The position numbers were made by a program, and so were the translations under genes. Under the pieces are notes generated by a model, which was given only the letters and a program-made list of their open reading frames with translations, was not told the origin of the DNA and searched no databases. Source: Perilla frutescens (lineage: Eukaryota > Streptophyta > Magnoliopsida > Lamiales > Lamiaceae). Taken from it: 64,000 bases of DNA. The stretch is taken from positions 56,781,001 to 56,845,000 of the forward strand of contig BRKX01000007.1 of the NCBI GenBank assembly GCA_026008535.1. The letters are read 5' to 3'. Of this stretch, positions 46,844 to 58,761 are shown one piece after another. Numbering within the stretch: the stretch's first letter is position 1; each line of letters opens with the position of its first letter.

Positions 46844-47528
46844 ATGTCGTTTAATCCACTTGCTGTGATACTTAAAGACAACAAACTTGAGGGTCCTAAT
46901 TATATTGACTGGAAACGTAACTTGGACATTGTCTTTACTGCTGAAGATTACAAGTTTGTTTTAACTAAGGAAAAACCCGAAACACCTACTAATAAGCCTA
47001 GTGAAGAGGATAGGAGATATCATAAGCAGTGGGTTAAGGCTGATGAGATTGCGTGGTGTTACATCTTGGCTTCTATGTCAAATGTTCTGCAACATCAACA
47101 TCAGTCCATGGCGTCCGCTACGGCTATGATGATAAATCTTAAGGAACTCTTCGGGTATCAAGACCATGCAGCTAGGTAACTTGCCATGAAGAACTTGATG
47201 AAAACCACTATGGTTGAGGGTACTCTGATTGGGGATCATGTGCTCAAAATGATGTCCCATCTAAATGAGCTAGAGATCCTTGGAGCCTAGATCGACAGGG
47301 AAACCCAGGTCAACATCATTCTTCAGACCTTGCCAAAGAGTTTTGAACAATTTCTCCTAAACTATAATATGAACAAAAGGGATTATATGTTGGCGGAATT
47401 GTTGGCATCACTCAAGTCGGCAAAAGGTCTTTTTAGGCAAAATAGATACGCTTATGTTGGTAAAAGGCTTCAACTTCTAAACCGAATATGTTTAAGAAGA
47501 AAAAGAAACCTCAGCAAGATGCAGCAAG
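46844..47528 (+). pseudogene. Copia gag, N-terminal two-thirds
   Basis: The ATG at 46844 starts MSFNPLAVILKDNKLEGPNY, followed by WKRNLDIVFTAEDYKFVL, the usual N-terminal Gag segment of plant copia elements (UBN2-type). A TAA at about 47177 breaks the frame after DHAAR and a TAG at about 47288 after ILGA; the frame then continues with TLPKSFEQFLLNYNMNK. A shift near 47460-47480 moves the Lys-rich region (KKKKKPQQDAA) to another frame. The gag is cut at 47528 by the CRM-like insertion; GCAAG at 47524-47528 is the left target duplication. Confidence 0.85.
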
Positions 47529-48339
47529 TGATGCGATCATCGCCGGCACACGACAAGAACGGCAGATGCTGTCCAGGACTGTATCAGATTGGTGCGAATT
47601 AATAGATAGAATGAACCAAACCCTAGCCTCACAACGATGTCAAACCTCGAATACTACGTAGACAAGACCATCGAACAATTGAAGACACGAACTTGGATTG
47701 TTGTTGACGCCACAAACGGGGGTGATGATCCCGTATGATAAGTCTAGTTGAATCTCACAAGCAATTATGAAATTCGGATAAATTCTCTAAAGAGAAGAAA
47801 ATAAACTCAAAAGTTTATGGTTGTAATTAATGAATCAAAAGTTGTATAATCAAGTCTCAAGACACCTATTTATAGGTGGACCAAAAATAACACAAGTTTT
47901 AACCTAACTAGGAAATAAAACAGATAAAACAAGGTGAGTAAAAATCCATCCGCACCAAGGCGCGACCGTGCGGATCCTCTCCAGCATGGCACGGCCATGC
48001 AAGACCCTTGGTCCAAGCCTTGAATGCCCAGAGGCATGGCCGTGCGAGCCCTCTCCATGGTGGCACGGGCCATGCCGGATGTTCTGTCCAACTTGTGAAG
48101 AACCTTACCTTGAATGGCACGGCCGTGCAGCCTTGCCTCAGCATAGTGCGGCCGTGCAGCTTTTTTCTTTAGCTGCGATGCACATTTTCCACTCGTGCTC
48201 GGCTCTAGCTCCGTCCCTCGCTCCTTCAACGGGTCTCCTCAGTGCCTCTTACTCCCAAACTTCATGTATGAACCCGTTAAGGCTCTCCTTGAATCTTTTA
48301 GCTCGTGATCTTGTCACAGGTCCTTCCGGCACTTTGATT
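47529..48339 (-). repeat. 3' LTR of the outer CRM-like element (edge-truncated)
   Basis: On the minus strand it ends GATCGCATCA and is collinear with 61258-62063. The first 40 or so bases at its start are missing, because a deletion joined pol directly to LTR sequence near 48340. TATA box at 47867-47874 (minus strand). GC-rich GGCACGGCCGTGCAGCC-type repeats occupy about 47955-48160. Frames on the plus strand (47968-48348) are by-products. Confidence 0.85.
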
Positions 48340-49708
48340 GGAAAATGATTTGTCCTTAAATCCAGCTCGTTACCTACATCAAAAGCACTTAAGTCAGCCA
48401 CATTAAATGTAGCACTAACTTTGTACTCAACGGGTGAGTCCAGTTTGTAAGCATTGTCACTAATGCGCTCAAGGACTTGAAATAGTCCATCTCCTCTTGG
48501 TAACATCTTGGCTCTCCTTTGAGCCGGGAATCTTTCCTTCCTCATATGCAACCAAACCCACTATCCGGGTTCGAAAACAACTTGCCGTCACCCCTTGTTA
48601 CCTTTTACGGCATACTACTCGGTCCTCCTCTAGCCTTCTCATGGACCTGTCTAACAAATTCAGCTTTCTTTTTCCCATCAAGGTTTGTAAACTCTTGCAC
48701 AGGTAAAAGAATTAAATCCAATGGAGTTAAAGGATTAAAACCATATGCAATTTCAAATGGTAAAAACTGAGATGTAGAATGAACGGACCTATTATACGCA
48801 AACTCAACATGCGGCAAACATTCTTCCCAAGTTTTAATGTTCTTTTTAATTAATGCCCGCAACAAAGTAGATAAAGTCCTATTTACTACTTCCGTTTGAC
48901 CATCAGTTTGCGGATGACAAATAGTAGAAAACAACAGTTTAGTACCTAACTTACACCACAACGTCTTCCAAAAGTGACTCAAGAACTTAGCATCACGATC
49001 AGTTACAATTGTCTTAGGCATACCATGCAAATGCACAATTTCCCTAAAGAACAAGTCATCTATGTGGGACGCATCATTAGATTCAGAACATGCAATAAAA
49101 TGCGCCATCTTAGAAAATCGATCAGCTACCACAAAAATGGAATCATGACCACGTTTCCTCCTAGGAAATCCTAATACAAAATCCATAGATATATCAATCC
49201 AGGGTGATGTAGGAATAGGCAAAGGAATGTATAAACCATGTGGTTGGACTCTAGACTTAGCTTATCGACATGTAATGAATTTAGCACACAAATTTTCCAC
49301 ATCATGCTTCATATGAGGCCAAAAAAAATGTTCTTGCAAAACAGATAAGGTTTTAGCTACTCCAAAATGCCCCATCAAACCACCTCCATGTGATTCTAAT
49401 AATAACAACTCACGCAAGGAACACTTAGGCACACACAACTTATTTTTCCTAAACAGGTAATCATCTTGCCTAAAGAACTTTTCATGCCCAGATTTCGCAC
49501 ATGCAAAATATACATCTCGAAAATCATCATCATTCCCATATAAAGCCTTTATGCACTCGAAACCTAGCAACTTAGCATCCAAAGTAGATAGCAATGCATA
49601 CCTTCTAGATAATGCATCGGCTACAACATTTTCTTTCCCTTGCTTATATTTGATGACATACGGGAATGTCTCAATAAACTCCATCCATCTTGCATGTCTC
49701 TTGTTCAA
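48249..49708 (-). pseudogene. Integrase and C-terminal tail of the outer CRM-like pol
   Basis: The segment begins with the end of RNase H (ENVVADALSRRYALLS). The integrase zinc-binding region has ESHGGGLMGHFGVAKTL and ends DVENLCAKFITCR. A stop lies at 49262. The core (49222-48605) has WIDISMDFVLGFP, VTDRDAKFLSHFW and TDGQTEVVNRTLS, so all three catalytic residues are present. After a shift near 48600 the C-terminal part (48551-48249) carries ERISDNAYKLDSP, FNVADLSAF and finally VPEGPVTRSRAKRFKESLN. The stop at 48249 lies about 90 bases inside the 3' LTR, so the tail is LTR-encoded. Confidence 0.85.
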
Positions 49709-50913
49709 CTTGTGTTACCCCCTCAGATGTTTTAACGACCCATGGTCGGTAACGATCACGAACTCCTTGGGCCACAAGTAGTGTTGTCACGTCTGCAATG
49801 CCCACACTAGTGCATACAACTCCTTGTCATACGTCGGGTAGTTTGCAGTGGCGCCTCCTAGCTTCTCACTGAAGTATGCAATTGGTCGAACTAGTTACAT
49901 CAACACTACACCAATACCAACACCGGAAGCATCACACTCAATCTTAAAAGTTTTAGAAAAATCAGGAAGAGATAGTACCGGTGGGTGTGTTAGCTTTTCC
50001 TTGAGCGTCTGAAATGCTTGCTCTTGGGTTTCACCCCACTTGAACTCCATGTTCTTTTTTATCACTTCAGTCATCAGTGCTGCGATACTACTGAAGTGTG
50101 GCATAAAACGGCGGTAGAAACTCGCCAATCTATGGAAACTACGGACGTCGCATACCGAAGTTGGCGTGGGCTACTCTTTGATGGCACAGACCTTCTCTTC
50201 GTCCACTTGAACTCTATCTGCACACACAACAAAGCCAAGGAAAACAACCCTATCAGTGCAAAAGGTGCACTTCTTAAGGTTAGCATATAATTGTTCTTTC
50301 CTTAAAGCTTGTAAAACACATCTCAAATGCTCTTCATGCTCATTCACATTCTTGCTATAAATCAAAATATTGTCAAAATAAACCACAAAAAATTTACCTA
50401 TGAAAGCACGTAGAACATGGTTCATAAAATGCATAAAATTACTATGAGCATTTGTCAATCCAAACGGCATAACCAACCACTCATATAAACCAAGTTTAGT
50501 AATAAATGCCATTTTCCATTCATCCCCCTCCTTAATCCTAATTTGATGGTACCCACTATGCAATTCTATCTTAGAAAACACACAAGCACCATGCAACTCA
50601 TCAATCATATCATCAAGATGGGGTATAGGATATCGATACTTTACCGTTATGTTGTTGACGGCTCTGCAATCGACACACATGTGTAGGGACGAGTCCTTCT
50701 TAGGTACGAGCAAAATCGGGCTCACACATGAGCTCAAACTCTCCCTTACTTGGCCTTTCTCCAACAGCTCATGGATTTGTCTTTCGATCTCCTTTGTCTC
50801 CTTGGGGTTGCTTTGGTACGCCGGTCTATTGGGTAAAGTGGCGTCGGGCACAAAATCAATTTGGTGCTCAATTTCCCTTATTGGTAGTAAATCGGGTGGC
50901 ATCTTCTCGGGAA
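49709..50913 (-). pseudogene. Reverse transcriptase and RNase H of the outer CRM-like pol
   Basis: Reads from the inner-element junction (EKMPPDLLPIREIEHQIDF) through HMCVDCRAVNNITVKYRYPIP, SKIELHSGYHQIRIKEGDEW and FGLTNAHSNFMHFMNHVLR. The catalytic box is YFDNILIYS: the second Asp is Asn (codon at 50369-50371), which should kill polymerase activity. A stop or shift near 50130-50171 precedes the connection domain (MASFYRRFMPHFSSIA). RNase H starts with IECDASGVGIGVVLM, then a shift near 49895 leads to a poorly preserved stretch down to 49709. Confidence 0.85.
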
Positions 50914-50914
50914 A

Positions 50915-51976
50915 TGATGAGTCTGGGAGTGGCAAAACCGATCTAAATCCAAAGTTATAGCTGCGAGGTCTAGTGACGAGACTTAGAGCTAAGCAACTGC
51001 AAGGATACTTCCAGTGCTACGTGCAAAAGATGCTGGAGGATGAAAAGATCGAAGCCAGGAAGCATAAGTTGGTGAACGTGATACAGATTGAAAACTCAGA
51101 GAGCTGCAGGCGCGAGCTACAACGCGATCCAGGGCGCGAGCCACTGGTCGTGCCATACAGTGCGAGCACAGGCGTGGATGACACTGATCGTGTCCGCGGC
51201 CCTTCAGCCTTTGGCCCGAGCGCGATCCACAGTGTGACCCCTGGCGGGAGTGGGTCGTCCACATTCGCGGCCCTTCTATCTTTGGGATAGGCGTGACCTA
51301 CAGCGTGACTCGGGGCGTGATTGACCTTGAGTCGCGTAGCCCTGTTGCGCATTTTGGATGTCCATTTTTCTTGTATTTTATTTCCTAGTTAGTGTAGGAT
51401 TTTAATTTTGGACTTTGTTTTTCTCCTTAAGTATAAATAGGGATAAACCTCTTTGTTTTTGCTCAGACTTGATTGAATGAAAATAAGCAATACGTTTTTT
51501 CTCTCGTCTCACACAACAACGTAGTTCTTGGTAGGGTTTGTAGATTGGCGACTACAAGCTTGAAATCAATTGATTCGTTCGTGCATTCAGTAGTGTACGG
51601 GTTAATCGGGCAACGAGGATTTGCTCCATATTCGCGTTCCGGGTTCAAGTAGATTCGGGGTTCGTCATGGGTAATTCTTCTTTATCCTTCCCAATTCGCT
51701 CATCATTTCCACCACCATCACGTCTTCCATACAAGCGTTTCCATCTCTCCATCGTTTCCAATTGTGTCAATTTTCCCCAATTTTTGAATTCTATGGTTCA
51801 TATAATTAATATTTGGGGGTTTCGGTTAATTGATTAATCATTTGTTGTTTGATATTGGATTGTGGAATGAATTGTGATTTATCGCTCAATTTGTTGTTGG
51901 ATTGAATCAACCTGTTAGTTGGCATAGTTCGGTTCTTTATTTGTTTTAAGCTTCTGCATATCTGTTGGTTACATCA
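50915..51976 (+). repeat. 5' LTR of the inner CRM-like element
   Basis: Starts TGATGAGTCTGGG and ends GGTTACATCA. TATA box at 51432-51439. A GC-rich patch with GCGCGAGC and GCGATCC units spans about 51100-51345, upstream of the TATA box. Confidence 0.88.
50973..51290 (+). other. LTR-encoded C-terminal pol tail (copy in the 5' LTR)
   Basis: A frame in the LTR reads TRLRAKQLQGYFQCYVQKML and continues through the GC patch. In the 3' LTR the equivalent frame (from about 57720) has LQLRGPVMRLRAKKLQGYF and a stop at 57786. This matches the GPVTRSRAKRF tail of the outer element, so pol in this lineage ended within the 3' LTR. In the 5' LTR copy the frame has no function. Confidence 0.6.
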
Positions 51977-52690
51977 TAGTTTTTTGTATCAGAGACACGT
52001 CAACCTCAGTTGGTCATGGTTCAATCCAAATTGGTGTGTGACACAGTAGGCGCAAAAAGGATCGATCATCTTTGATATAAAAAAAAAAGAAAAAAAGAAA
52101 AATTTCGTATAAAAAATAATAATAAAAATATTATTGATCGGGCCTTATTGTGTTACCAGTTTATTTTACTTTGTTTTGGTTTTTGTTGATTATTGGGTTT
52201 TGTTGAGTTGGGCAATCATTCTATTTTTTTGTGTTGTGTCGTGCTTTGTCGTTCTTCGTCGAATAGCGATTGGGAACGTCATTATACTCTTTCTTGTGTT
52301 GAATTGGGTTTGGGATTTTAGTTTTATTTCTTAGTTCATTTTGGTGTCCCCATTTCCTTCTCCATCCATATTTCGTTCTTTTTCATATATCTAGCCTAGC
52401 CCATGAAATTTCCAACCTTGTTTCTTCCTTGTGCCGTGGATTATCTGAATTTGCAGCTATCTTAGTGGTCTTTGTTTACCTAGATTCTCTGGAGTCAAGT
52501 TCGAGCTTTTGACTAGAGTTGGAGGAGTCAACTACAATTCTATCGAGACATTAGAGACAGTGAGAATTTCCCAAAAAAAAAACACAGTGTGCTAAGAAGT
52601 TGAGTGATATACACGAGCGATAAAAAAAAGTGAGGTTCTTTTTACTTGTTGTTTCTTTTGTTCTGTTTCATTTGTTTTGCAGGTTTGAAA
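51977..52690 (+). other. Leader of the inner CRM-like element
   Basis: A decayed primer site TTGTATCAGAGA lies at 51984-51995. An A-rich low-complexity tract is at about 52080-52130. The frame at 52134-52334 is hydrophobic only because of T-rich DNA and is not called. No gene is seen before the gag ATG. Confidence 0.65.
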
Positions 52691-54318
52691 ATGAAGTCCG
52701 GAGATAAAAGTAAAGGGGAAGACAAGACACCGTCTTCACCAAACACTCCGACAGATGCATCATCATCGGACCAGATGTCTTAGGACGCACAATGGCACTA
52801 CAAGACCATGTCCCAACATTTTGAGAGGCGTCAACAAACATTGGAAGACAAGTTTGAAGACACATTGGCTCAAGTAATGGCACAATTCACGAACCTCAAT
52901 GCGCGGATTCCATTACCACCACCAGTTCCAAGCCAACCAGTCAAGAATGAGATAGCACCTCATCAGGAAAAGGTCCCAGCTGTTGAGACCACCAATGCTA
53001 GAGCACAGCTCGAACAAGCCAAGCCTACCCGAGCCGCTAGAGCATAGCCCGAGCAAGCCGAGCCTGCCCGAGCAGAGGCCCGAGCCAATGCTAGGGATCT
53101 GTCACTAGTGCCACGTCACCAACAACCAGTGCAAGAAGACTATCATGAGGTACGTGATGCGATGGATGATTATAGTGACTTTGTAGAGGAGTTAGATAAT
53201 GAGTTTGAGCAGTATCAGAGACGTGACAAACCACGTCCACCTTATATGCGCGCAGCCCGTGCCTATCTAAATTATCAACCCCGACATGCAGACGCCGATA
53301 GCTTGTTAAATAACATCAAGACAAGCATACCAGAATTTGAATGACTGCATGATCCGGACATGTACCTCGACTGGGAGAGGAAAGTCAATAAAATTTTTGA
53401 ATGCTATGATTTTCCAGAATTGAAGAAGGTGCAGTTAGCTTCCATAGAATTCATAGGGTATGCAGCTACTTGGTGGGAATTCCAGCAGCACCGACGTCAT
53501 AGAGATAGATATCCATTGATCGACACCTGGCAAGAAATGAAGGATGTTATGAGAGGCCGCTTCATCCCGGTTAACTATGAACGAGAGTTGGAACGCAAGT
53601 TGAGTCAAATTCGTCAGGGAACTCGTTCGATAGAGGAATACCACAAGGAGTTGGAGACAACATTGAACCGAGTTGGTAAAGAAGAGACACTGATTGCTAC
53701 TATCAACCGGTATATAGAAGGAATGAATCTTGATATTGCGTGTGAAGTCGAGTTGAGAGACTTCAACACAGTTGAGGCCATGATCCACTATGCCTCTATT
53801 ATAGAAAGGCAGCTCAGAGACGGCCCTAGAAAATCGATGTAGTCGATACCTGCAAGGACACCGTGGGTTCGAGGAGAGTCTTCTATGCCTAGGACAACCC
53901 TTTCACTTCCTCAAGGCCAATCGTCACAGCTCGATCGCCGATTAGAGCAGTCTGCACCTCAACCGAGCTGCAGACCTGAGTACAGCACACCTGCACCGAA
54001 CCGGACAAATCCAACTTGACCTGGACCACCTGCACAACCACAGAATGGTACTCCAAGATGAGAACATGATGTCCAGTGTCACAAGTGCAGAGACTGGGGA
54101 CACTTTCAAGCACAGTGTCCGAATCGTCAAGTCCTTTTCCTTTCAGAGCAAAATGAGCTGGAGTCAGCAAGTGAGGATGAGCTTGATGATAGTGAAGCAG
54201 AAAAAGACACTACACAACCCCTAGATGGTCCACCAGTGGACAAGATTGAGGATGAGAAGCTGAAGCAAGCACATGTCAGCCTTGTTTCGATCCGAGCATT
54301 GAGTCTGATCTGGGAGGA
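52691..54318 (+). pseudogene. Gag of the inner CRM-like element
   Basis: The ATG at 52691 opens MKSGDKSKGEDKTPSSPN, then a coiled-coil-like stretch (FERRQQTLEDKFEDTLAQV) and an Ala/Glu/Arg-rich linker. The capsid region reads YLDWERKVNKIFECYDFPE and QEMKDVMRGRFIPVNYEREL, typical of chromovirus Gag. One frame is kept throughout, but in-frame stops occur at about 52781, 53045, 53342 and 53840, with more near 54018 and 54059. The zinc knuckle CHKCRDWGHFQAQC (54077-54118) is intact. Confidence 0.85.
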
Positions 54319-55118
54319 GGATCAGAATGACTAGCGTGAGAACATCTTCTATGCGTGTTGTTCCATCCAAGACAAGACTTGCTCGCTCATCATTGATAGT
54401 GGGAGTGTTGTGAATGCCATCAACCAGTATGCAGTGGGAAAATTGAACTTGACCTCACAGAAGCACCCAAAGCCGTACCGTTTGCAGTGGCTGACAGACT
54501 GAGGAGAAATCCGTGTGGGATTTCAGGTAAGTGTTACTTTCTCCATTGGTCATTTTGTTGATACTGTCCTTCGTGACGTCATCCCTATGGAGGCGTCGCA
54601 TATACTGCTTGATCGTCCTTGGCAATTTGACAGGAAAGCCATCCATGACGGGTTCGCTAACACCTACACGGTGAACCGAGACGGACGGACCACCTGTTTA
54701 TGGCCATTGACGCTGAAGGACATCAATGAAGATCAAAGGAGAATGCAAGAGAAGTTCAAGGAAGAGAAAGAGAAGGAGAAATGGATCGAGAATAAGTCCC
54801 CGGTTCCATCTGGCCAACAAGTGGCCAATTACAAGAACTCCAAGGGGTCAACACCTATTGCAAAGGAAGCCACCAAGGCTGCCCACTTGGCCGCTTGGTC
54901 ACCCTCCAGTGTAACCAATTCCGATCTTGTTCACCGGAATTTATTCATCAGTGCAAAGGGAGTTCAGAAAGCCGCTAAAGCTGGTATGCCTATCGTTCTT
55001 TTAAACTTTAAGACTTATGATACTCCTGAGGTTGTTATTCCTTCTGTTGTGAAGCCATTGATGACGGAGTTCAAGGACGTTTTTCATGAAGAGATCCCGA
55101 GTGGTCTATCATCAATTT
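54319..55118 (+). pseudogene. Protease and linker of the inner CRM-like pol
   Basis: The domain starts near NIFYACCSIQDKTCSLIIDS; the catalytic Asp is in IIDSGSVVNAI (codon at 54395-54397). YRLQWLTD is followed by a stop at about 54500, then VLRDVIPMEASHILLDRPWQ. A charged linker (EKFKEEKEKEKWIE) leads to KPLMTEFKDVFHEEIPSGL and a TAA near 55118. Same frame as gag. Confidence 0.82.
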
Positions 55119-56494
55119 AAGGAATTGAGCATCAGATTGATTTCCAGCCTGGAGCCGTCCTTCCAAACCGACCCACTTACTGCACTAGTCCCGAGGAGAC
55201 TAAGGAGATTGACCGCCAGGTCAAGGAGTTGCTGGAGAAGAAACAAGTCAGAGAGAGCCTATCACGTGTGCAGTGCCCGTGATACTCGTCCCCAAGAAGA
55301 ACAATGAGTGGCGCATGTGCATGGATTGTCGGGCCATAAACAAAATAACAGTAAAGTATTGCTTCCCCATTCACCGTTTAGATGATATGTTGGATGAGTT
55401 GTCTGGAGCGTCTATTTTCTCAAAAATTGATTTATGTTTTGGGTATTTTCAAGTCCGTATGAGTGAGGGGATGAATGGAAGACTACGTTTAAGACGAAGC
55501 ATGGACTGTACGAATGGCTTGTCATGCCATTTGGGCTTACCAACGCCCCCTAGTACCTTCTCATGAACCATGTCTTGCGAGATGTGATTGGGAAGTACGT
55601 TGTGGTGTATTTTGACGACATCCTTATTTACAGTACTTGCATTTCTGAGCATGTTAGACATCTTAGGCGAGTCTTTAAGTTGTTGCATGATGCTAAGCTA
55701 TATGCCAACTTGTCTAAATGTACCTTTTGCATGAATGAGGTTGTCTTTCTTGGTTTTGTGGTTAGTCGTCCTGGTGTTGAAGTTGATAGGATGAAGGTGA
55801 GAGCCATAGAGGAATGGACAACACCTAAGTCATGTGCTGATGTTCGGTCTTTTCATGGATTGGCTGGATTCTATCGCCATTTTGTACAGAATTTTTCTAC
55901 TATAGCCGCTCCCTTGACCAAATTGAGCAAGAAAGATAGGAAGTTTGAGTGGGGTAAAACCCAAGAGCATGCATTCACTTTATTGAAATCTAAGTTGTGT
56001 AATGCTCCTGTGTTGGTTTTACCGGATTTTAACAAAATGTTTGAGATAGAGTGCGATACCTCTAGCATAGGCATTGGCGCTGTGTTGATGCAGGAAAAGA
56101 AGCCAGTCACGTTTTTCAGCGAGAAGCTCAATGGCGCAGCATTGCGGTATTCCACTTATGACAAGGAGCTATATGCGCTGAAGAGGTCTTTGGAGACTTG
56201 GCAACATTACCTACGACCAAAAGAGTTCATGATTCACACTGATCACGAGTCCCTGAAGCACCTGAAGGGACAACAAAGTTTAAATGCGCGTCATGCTAGA
56301 TGGGTAGAGTTCATCGAATCCTTCCCATATGTGATCAAGTATAAGAAGGGAGAAGAAAATGTAGTTGCCTATGCCCTCTCTCGAATGTACGCATTAGTTT
56401 CCATTTTACACACAGAGTGTTTGGGTTTTGAGCACATTAAGAGTTTCTATGCGTCTGATCCTTTCTTTAGTCCCATATTTGAGTCTTGTGTCTG
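55119..56494 (+). pseudogene. Reverse transcriptase and RNase H of the inner CRM-like pol
   Basis: RT starts GIEHQIDFQPGAVLPNRP, then shifts frame near 55260 (PVILVPKKNNEWRMCMDCRA) and again near 55465 (KHGLYEWLVMPFGLTNAP). The catalytic box YFDDILIYS has both Asp codons intact (55614-55619). From 55563 to 56495 a 310-codon stretch stays open. It holds RSFHGLAGFYRHFVQNF, RNase H with IECDTSSIGIGAVLMQ and TYDKELYALKRSLE, and the end ENVVAYALSRM, where the usual ADALSR Asp has become Tyr. Confidence 0.87.
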
Positions 56495-57660
56495 AAAGCC
56501 TAGGGCTATTGATTCGTTCTATATTGTTGATGGATTTCTGTTTAAAGATGCTAAGTTGTGTGTGTCTGATTCTTCTATGCGGGAGTCATTCATATTAGAG
56601 TCGCATGCAGGGGGTCTCATGGGTCATTTTGGTGTAAACAAAACCTTGAGTCTTTTGTATGAACACTTCTATTGGCCTCGCATGAAAAGAGATGTTGAGA
56701 GAGTCTGTGCTAGATGCATCATTTGTAGGAAGGCTAAGTCCACGTCTAGTCCATTTGGCTTATACACGCCTTTGTCGGCACCATCTGCTCCTTGGGTGGA
56801 TATCTCCATGACTTTATCTTGGGATTGCCTAGGTTGAAGTCTGGTAAAGACTCCATGTGTGTGGTAGTTGACCATTTCTCAAAAATATCTCATTTTATTA
56901 CATGAAAAAAGACGAATGATGCTGTTCATATTGCTAATGTTTTCTTTCGTGAAGTAGTCTGTTTGCATGGCCTCCCTAGAACCATTGTGTCTGAAAGGGA
57001 TTCAAAGTTTTTGGGGCATTTTTGGAGAGTCTTATGGGGAAAGTTGGGTACGAAGCTTCTATTTTCTACTGCATGTCATCCGTAGACGGATGATCAAACT
57101 GAGGTAGTCAATAGGACACTTGGTACTTTACTTAGCATTAGTAAAGAATAACTTGAAGTCGTGGGAAGAGTGCTTGCCTTTTTCCGAGTTTGCATATAAT
57201 AGAGTCATGCATTCTTCTACACACATGTCACCTTTTGAGGTAGTGAATGTTTTTAATCTGTTGACTCCAACGGATCTTATTCCTTTGCCTATTGACCATC
57301 TTTCGAGTGTGCAAGGTATCCGTAGAGCTGAACAGGTACGAGATATACACGAGAAGGTGAAGACAAGGATCGAGCTTCAAAGGGTATGCAATGCAGCTAG
57401 GGTGAACTCACACCGCAAGCAAGTGTTGTTCAAACCCGGTGATAAAGTTTAGGTTCACTTCAACCCGGGACATTTTCCCAATTTGCAGAAGTCAAAGCTC
57501 ATGCCTGGTGGAGATGGACCGTTCATTGTAGTCGCTCGAGTGAATGACAATGCTTACTAACTCGATTTGCCTGGTGAGTATAAATGTTCTCCTCCATTTA
57601 ATGTTGTTGACCTCTCTCCATTTATTGTAGATGACTTTGACGAGGAGGATACGAATTCGA
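56495..57660 (+). pseudogene. Integrase of the inner CRM-like pol
   Basis: The zinc-binding region is intact (ESHAGGLMGHFGVNKTL to ERVCARCIICR). The core is broken: VDISMTLSWDCLG marks a shift after the first Asp region, the second catalytic site reads VSERDSKF (Asp to Glu), and a stop occurs at 57083 in the HP.TDDQTEVVNRT segment. The rest reads WEECLPFSEFAYNRVMHSS and ends near NVVDLSPFIVDDFDEEDTN just before the purine tract. Pol then probably ran on into the LTR, in a shifted frame here. Confidence 0.83.
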
Positions 57661-57674
57661 GGTTGAATTCTTTT

Positions 57675-57687
57675 GAGGAAGGGGGAA
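57675..57687 (+). other. Polypurine tract of the inner CRM-like element
   Basis: GAGGAAGGGGGAA directly before the 3' LTR start TGGTGAGTCTGGG. Confidence 0.85.
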
Positions 57688-58761
57688 TGGTGAGTCTGGG
57701 AGTGGCAAAACCGATCTAAATCCAGAGTTGCAGCTGCGAGGTCCAGTGATGAGACTTAGAGCTAAGAAACTACAAGGATACTTCTAGTGCTACGTGCAAA
57801 ATATGCTGGAGGATGAAAGGATCAAGGTCGGGAAGCACAAGTTGGTTAACATGATACGGATTGAAGATTATGAGAGCTGCAAGAGTGAGCTACAGCGCGA
57901 TCCAGGGCGCGAGTCATTGGTCGTGCCATACAGTGTGACCTACAGCGCGAGCACAAGCGCGGATGACATCGGTCGTGCCCGTGGCCCTTCTGCCTTTGGC
58001 CCAAGCACGACCCACAGCGCGACCCTTAGCGTGAGTGGCCCACCCGCGTCCGTGGACCTTCTACCTTCAGGATAGGTATGACCTACAACGCGACCCAGGG
58101 CGCGACTGACCCCGAATCGCGCCGCCCTGTTGCACGTTTCGGATGTCTGTTTTTCTTGTAATTTATTTCCCAGTTGGTGTAGGATTTTAATTTTGGACTT
58201 TGTTTTTCTCCTTAAGTATAAATAGGGATAAACCTCTTTGTTTTTTCTCGGACTTGATTGAATGAAAATAAGCAATACGTGTTTTCTCTCGTCTCACACA
58301 ACAACGTAGTTCTTGGTAGGGTTTGTAGATTGGCGACTACAAGCTTGAAATCAATCGATTCGTTTGTGCATCCAGTAGTGTACGGGTTAATCGGGCCACA
58401 AGGATTTGCTCCATATTCGCGTTCCGGGTTCAAGTAGATTTGGGGTTCGTTACGGGTAATTCTTCTTTATCCTTCCCAATTCGCTCATCATTTCCACCAC
58501 CATCACGTCTTCTATACAAGCGTTTTCATCTCTCCATCATTTCCAATTGTGTCAATTTTGCCCAATTTTCAAATTCTAGGGTTCATATAATTAATATTTG
58601 GGGGTTTCGGTTAATTGATTAATCATTTGTTGTTTGATATTGGATTGTGGAATTAATTGTGATTTATTGCTCAATTTGTTGTTGGATTGAATCAACCTGT
58701 TAGTTGGCGTAGTTCGGTTCTTTATTTGTTTTAAGCTTCCGCATATCTGTTGGTTACATCA
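57688..58761 (+). repeat. 3' LTR of the inner CRM-like element
   Basis: Collinear with 50915-51976. TATA box at 58217-58224. GC-rich patch with GCGCGACC units at about 57880-58130. Ends GGTTACATCA, followed by AGGAA. Confidence 0.9.

Larger units (their letters stand above)
50915..58761 (+). mobile_element. Inner CRM-like gypsy element, plus strand
   Basis: LTRs 50915-51976 and 57688-58761 flank gag and pol on the plus strand. Flanks GGGAA (50909-50913) and AGGAA (58762-58766) form a likely duplication with one mismatch; the 5' boundary is uncertain by one base. It splits the outer element exactly where the outer protein reads EFDDVF / PEKMPP. Gag-pol holds many stops and at least three frameshifts. 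Protein similarity to the outer element (HQIDF.PGA, ARWVEFIESFPYVIKYK) shows both belong to one clade. Confidence 0.87.

Noticed and set aside
47968..48348. Plus-strand frame across the outer CRM-like LTR, with a close copy at 61697-62164
   Set aside because: Antisense to the LTR-encoded pol tail and the GC patch; the two copies only reflect the two LTRs.
52134..52334. Small membrane-protein gene
   Set aside because: The hydrophobicity comes from T-rich leader DNA of the inner CRM-like element; it is not present in a conserved context.
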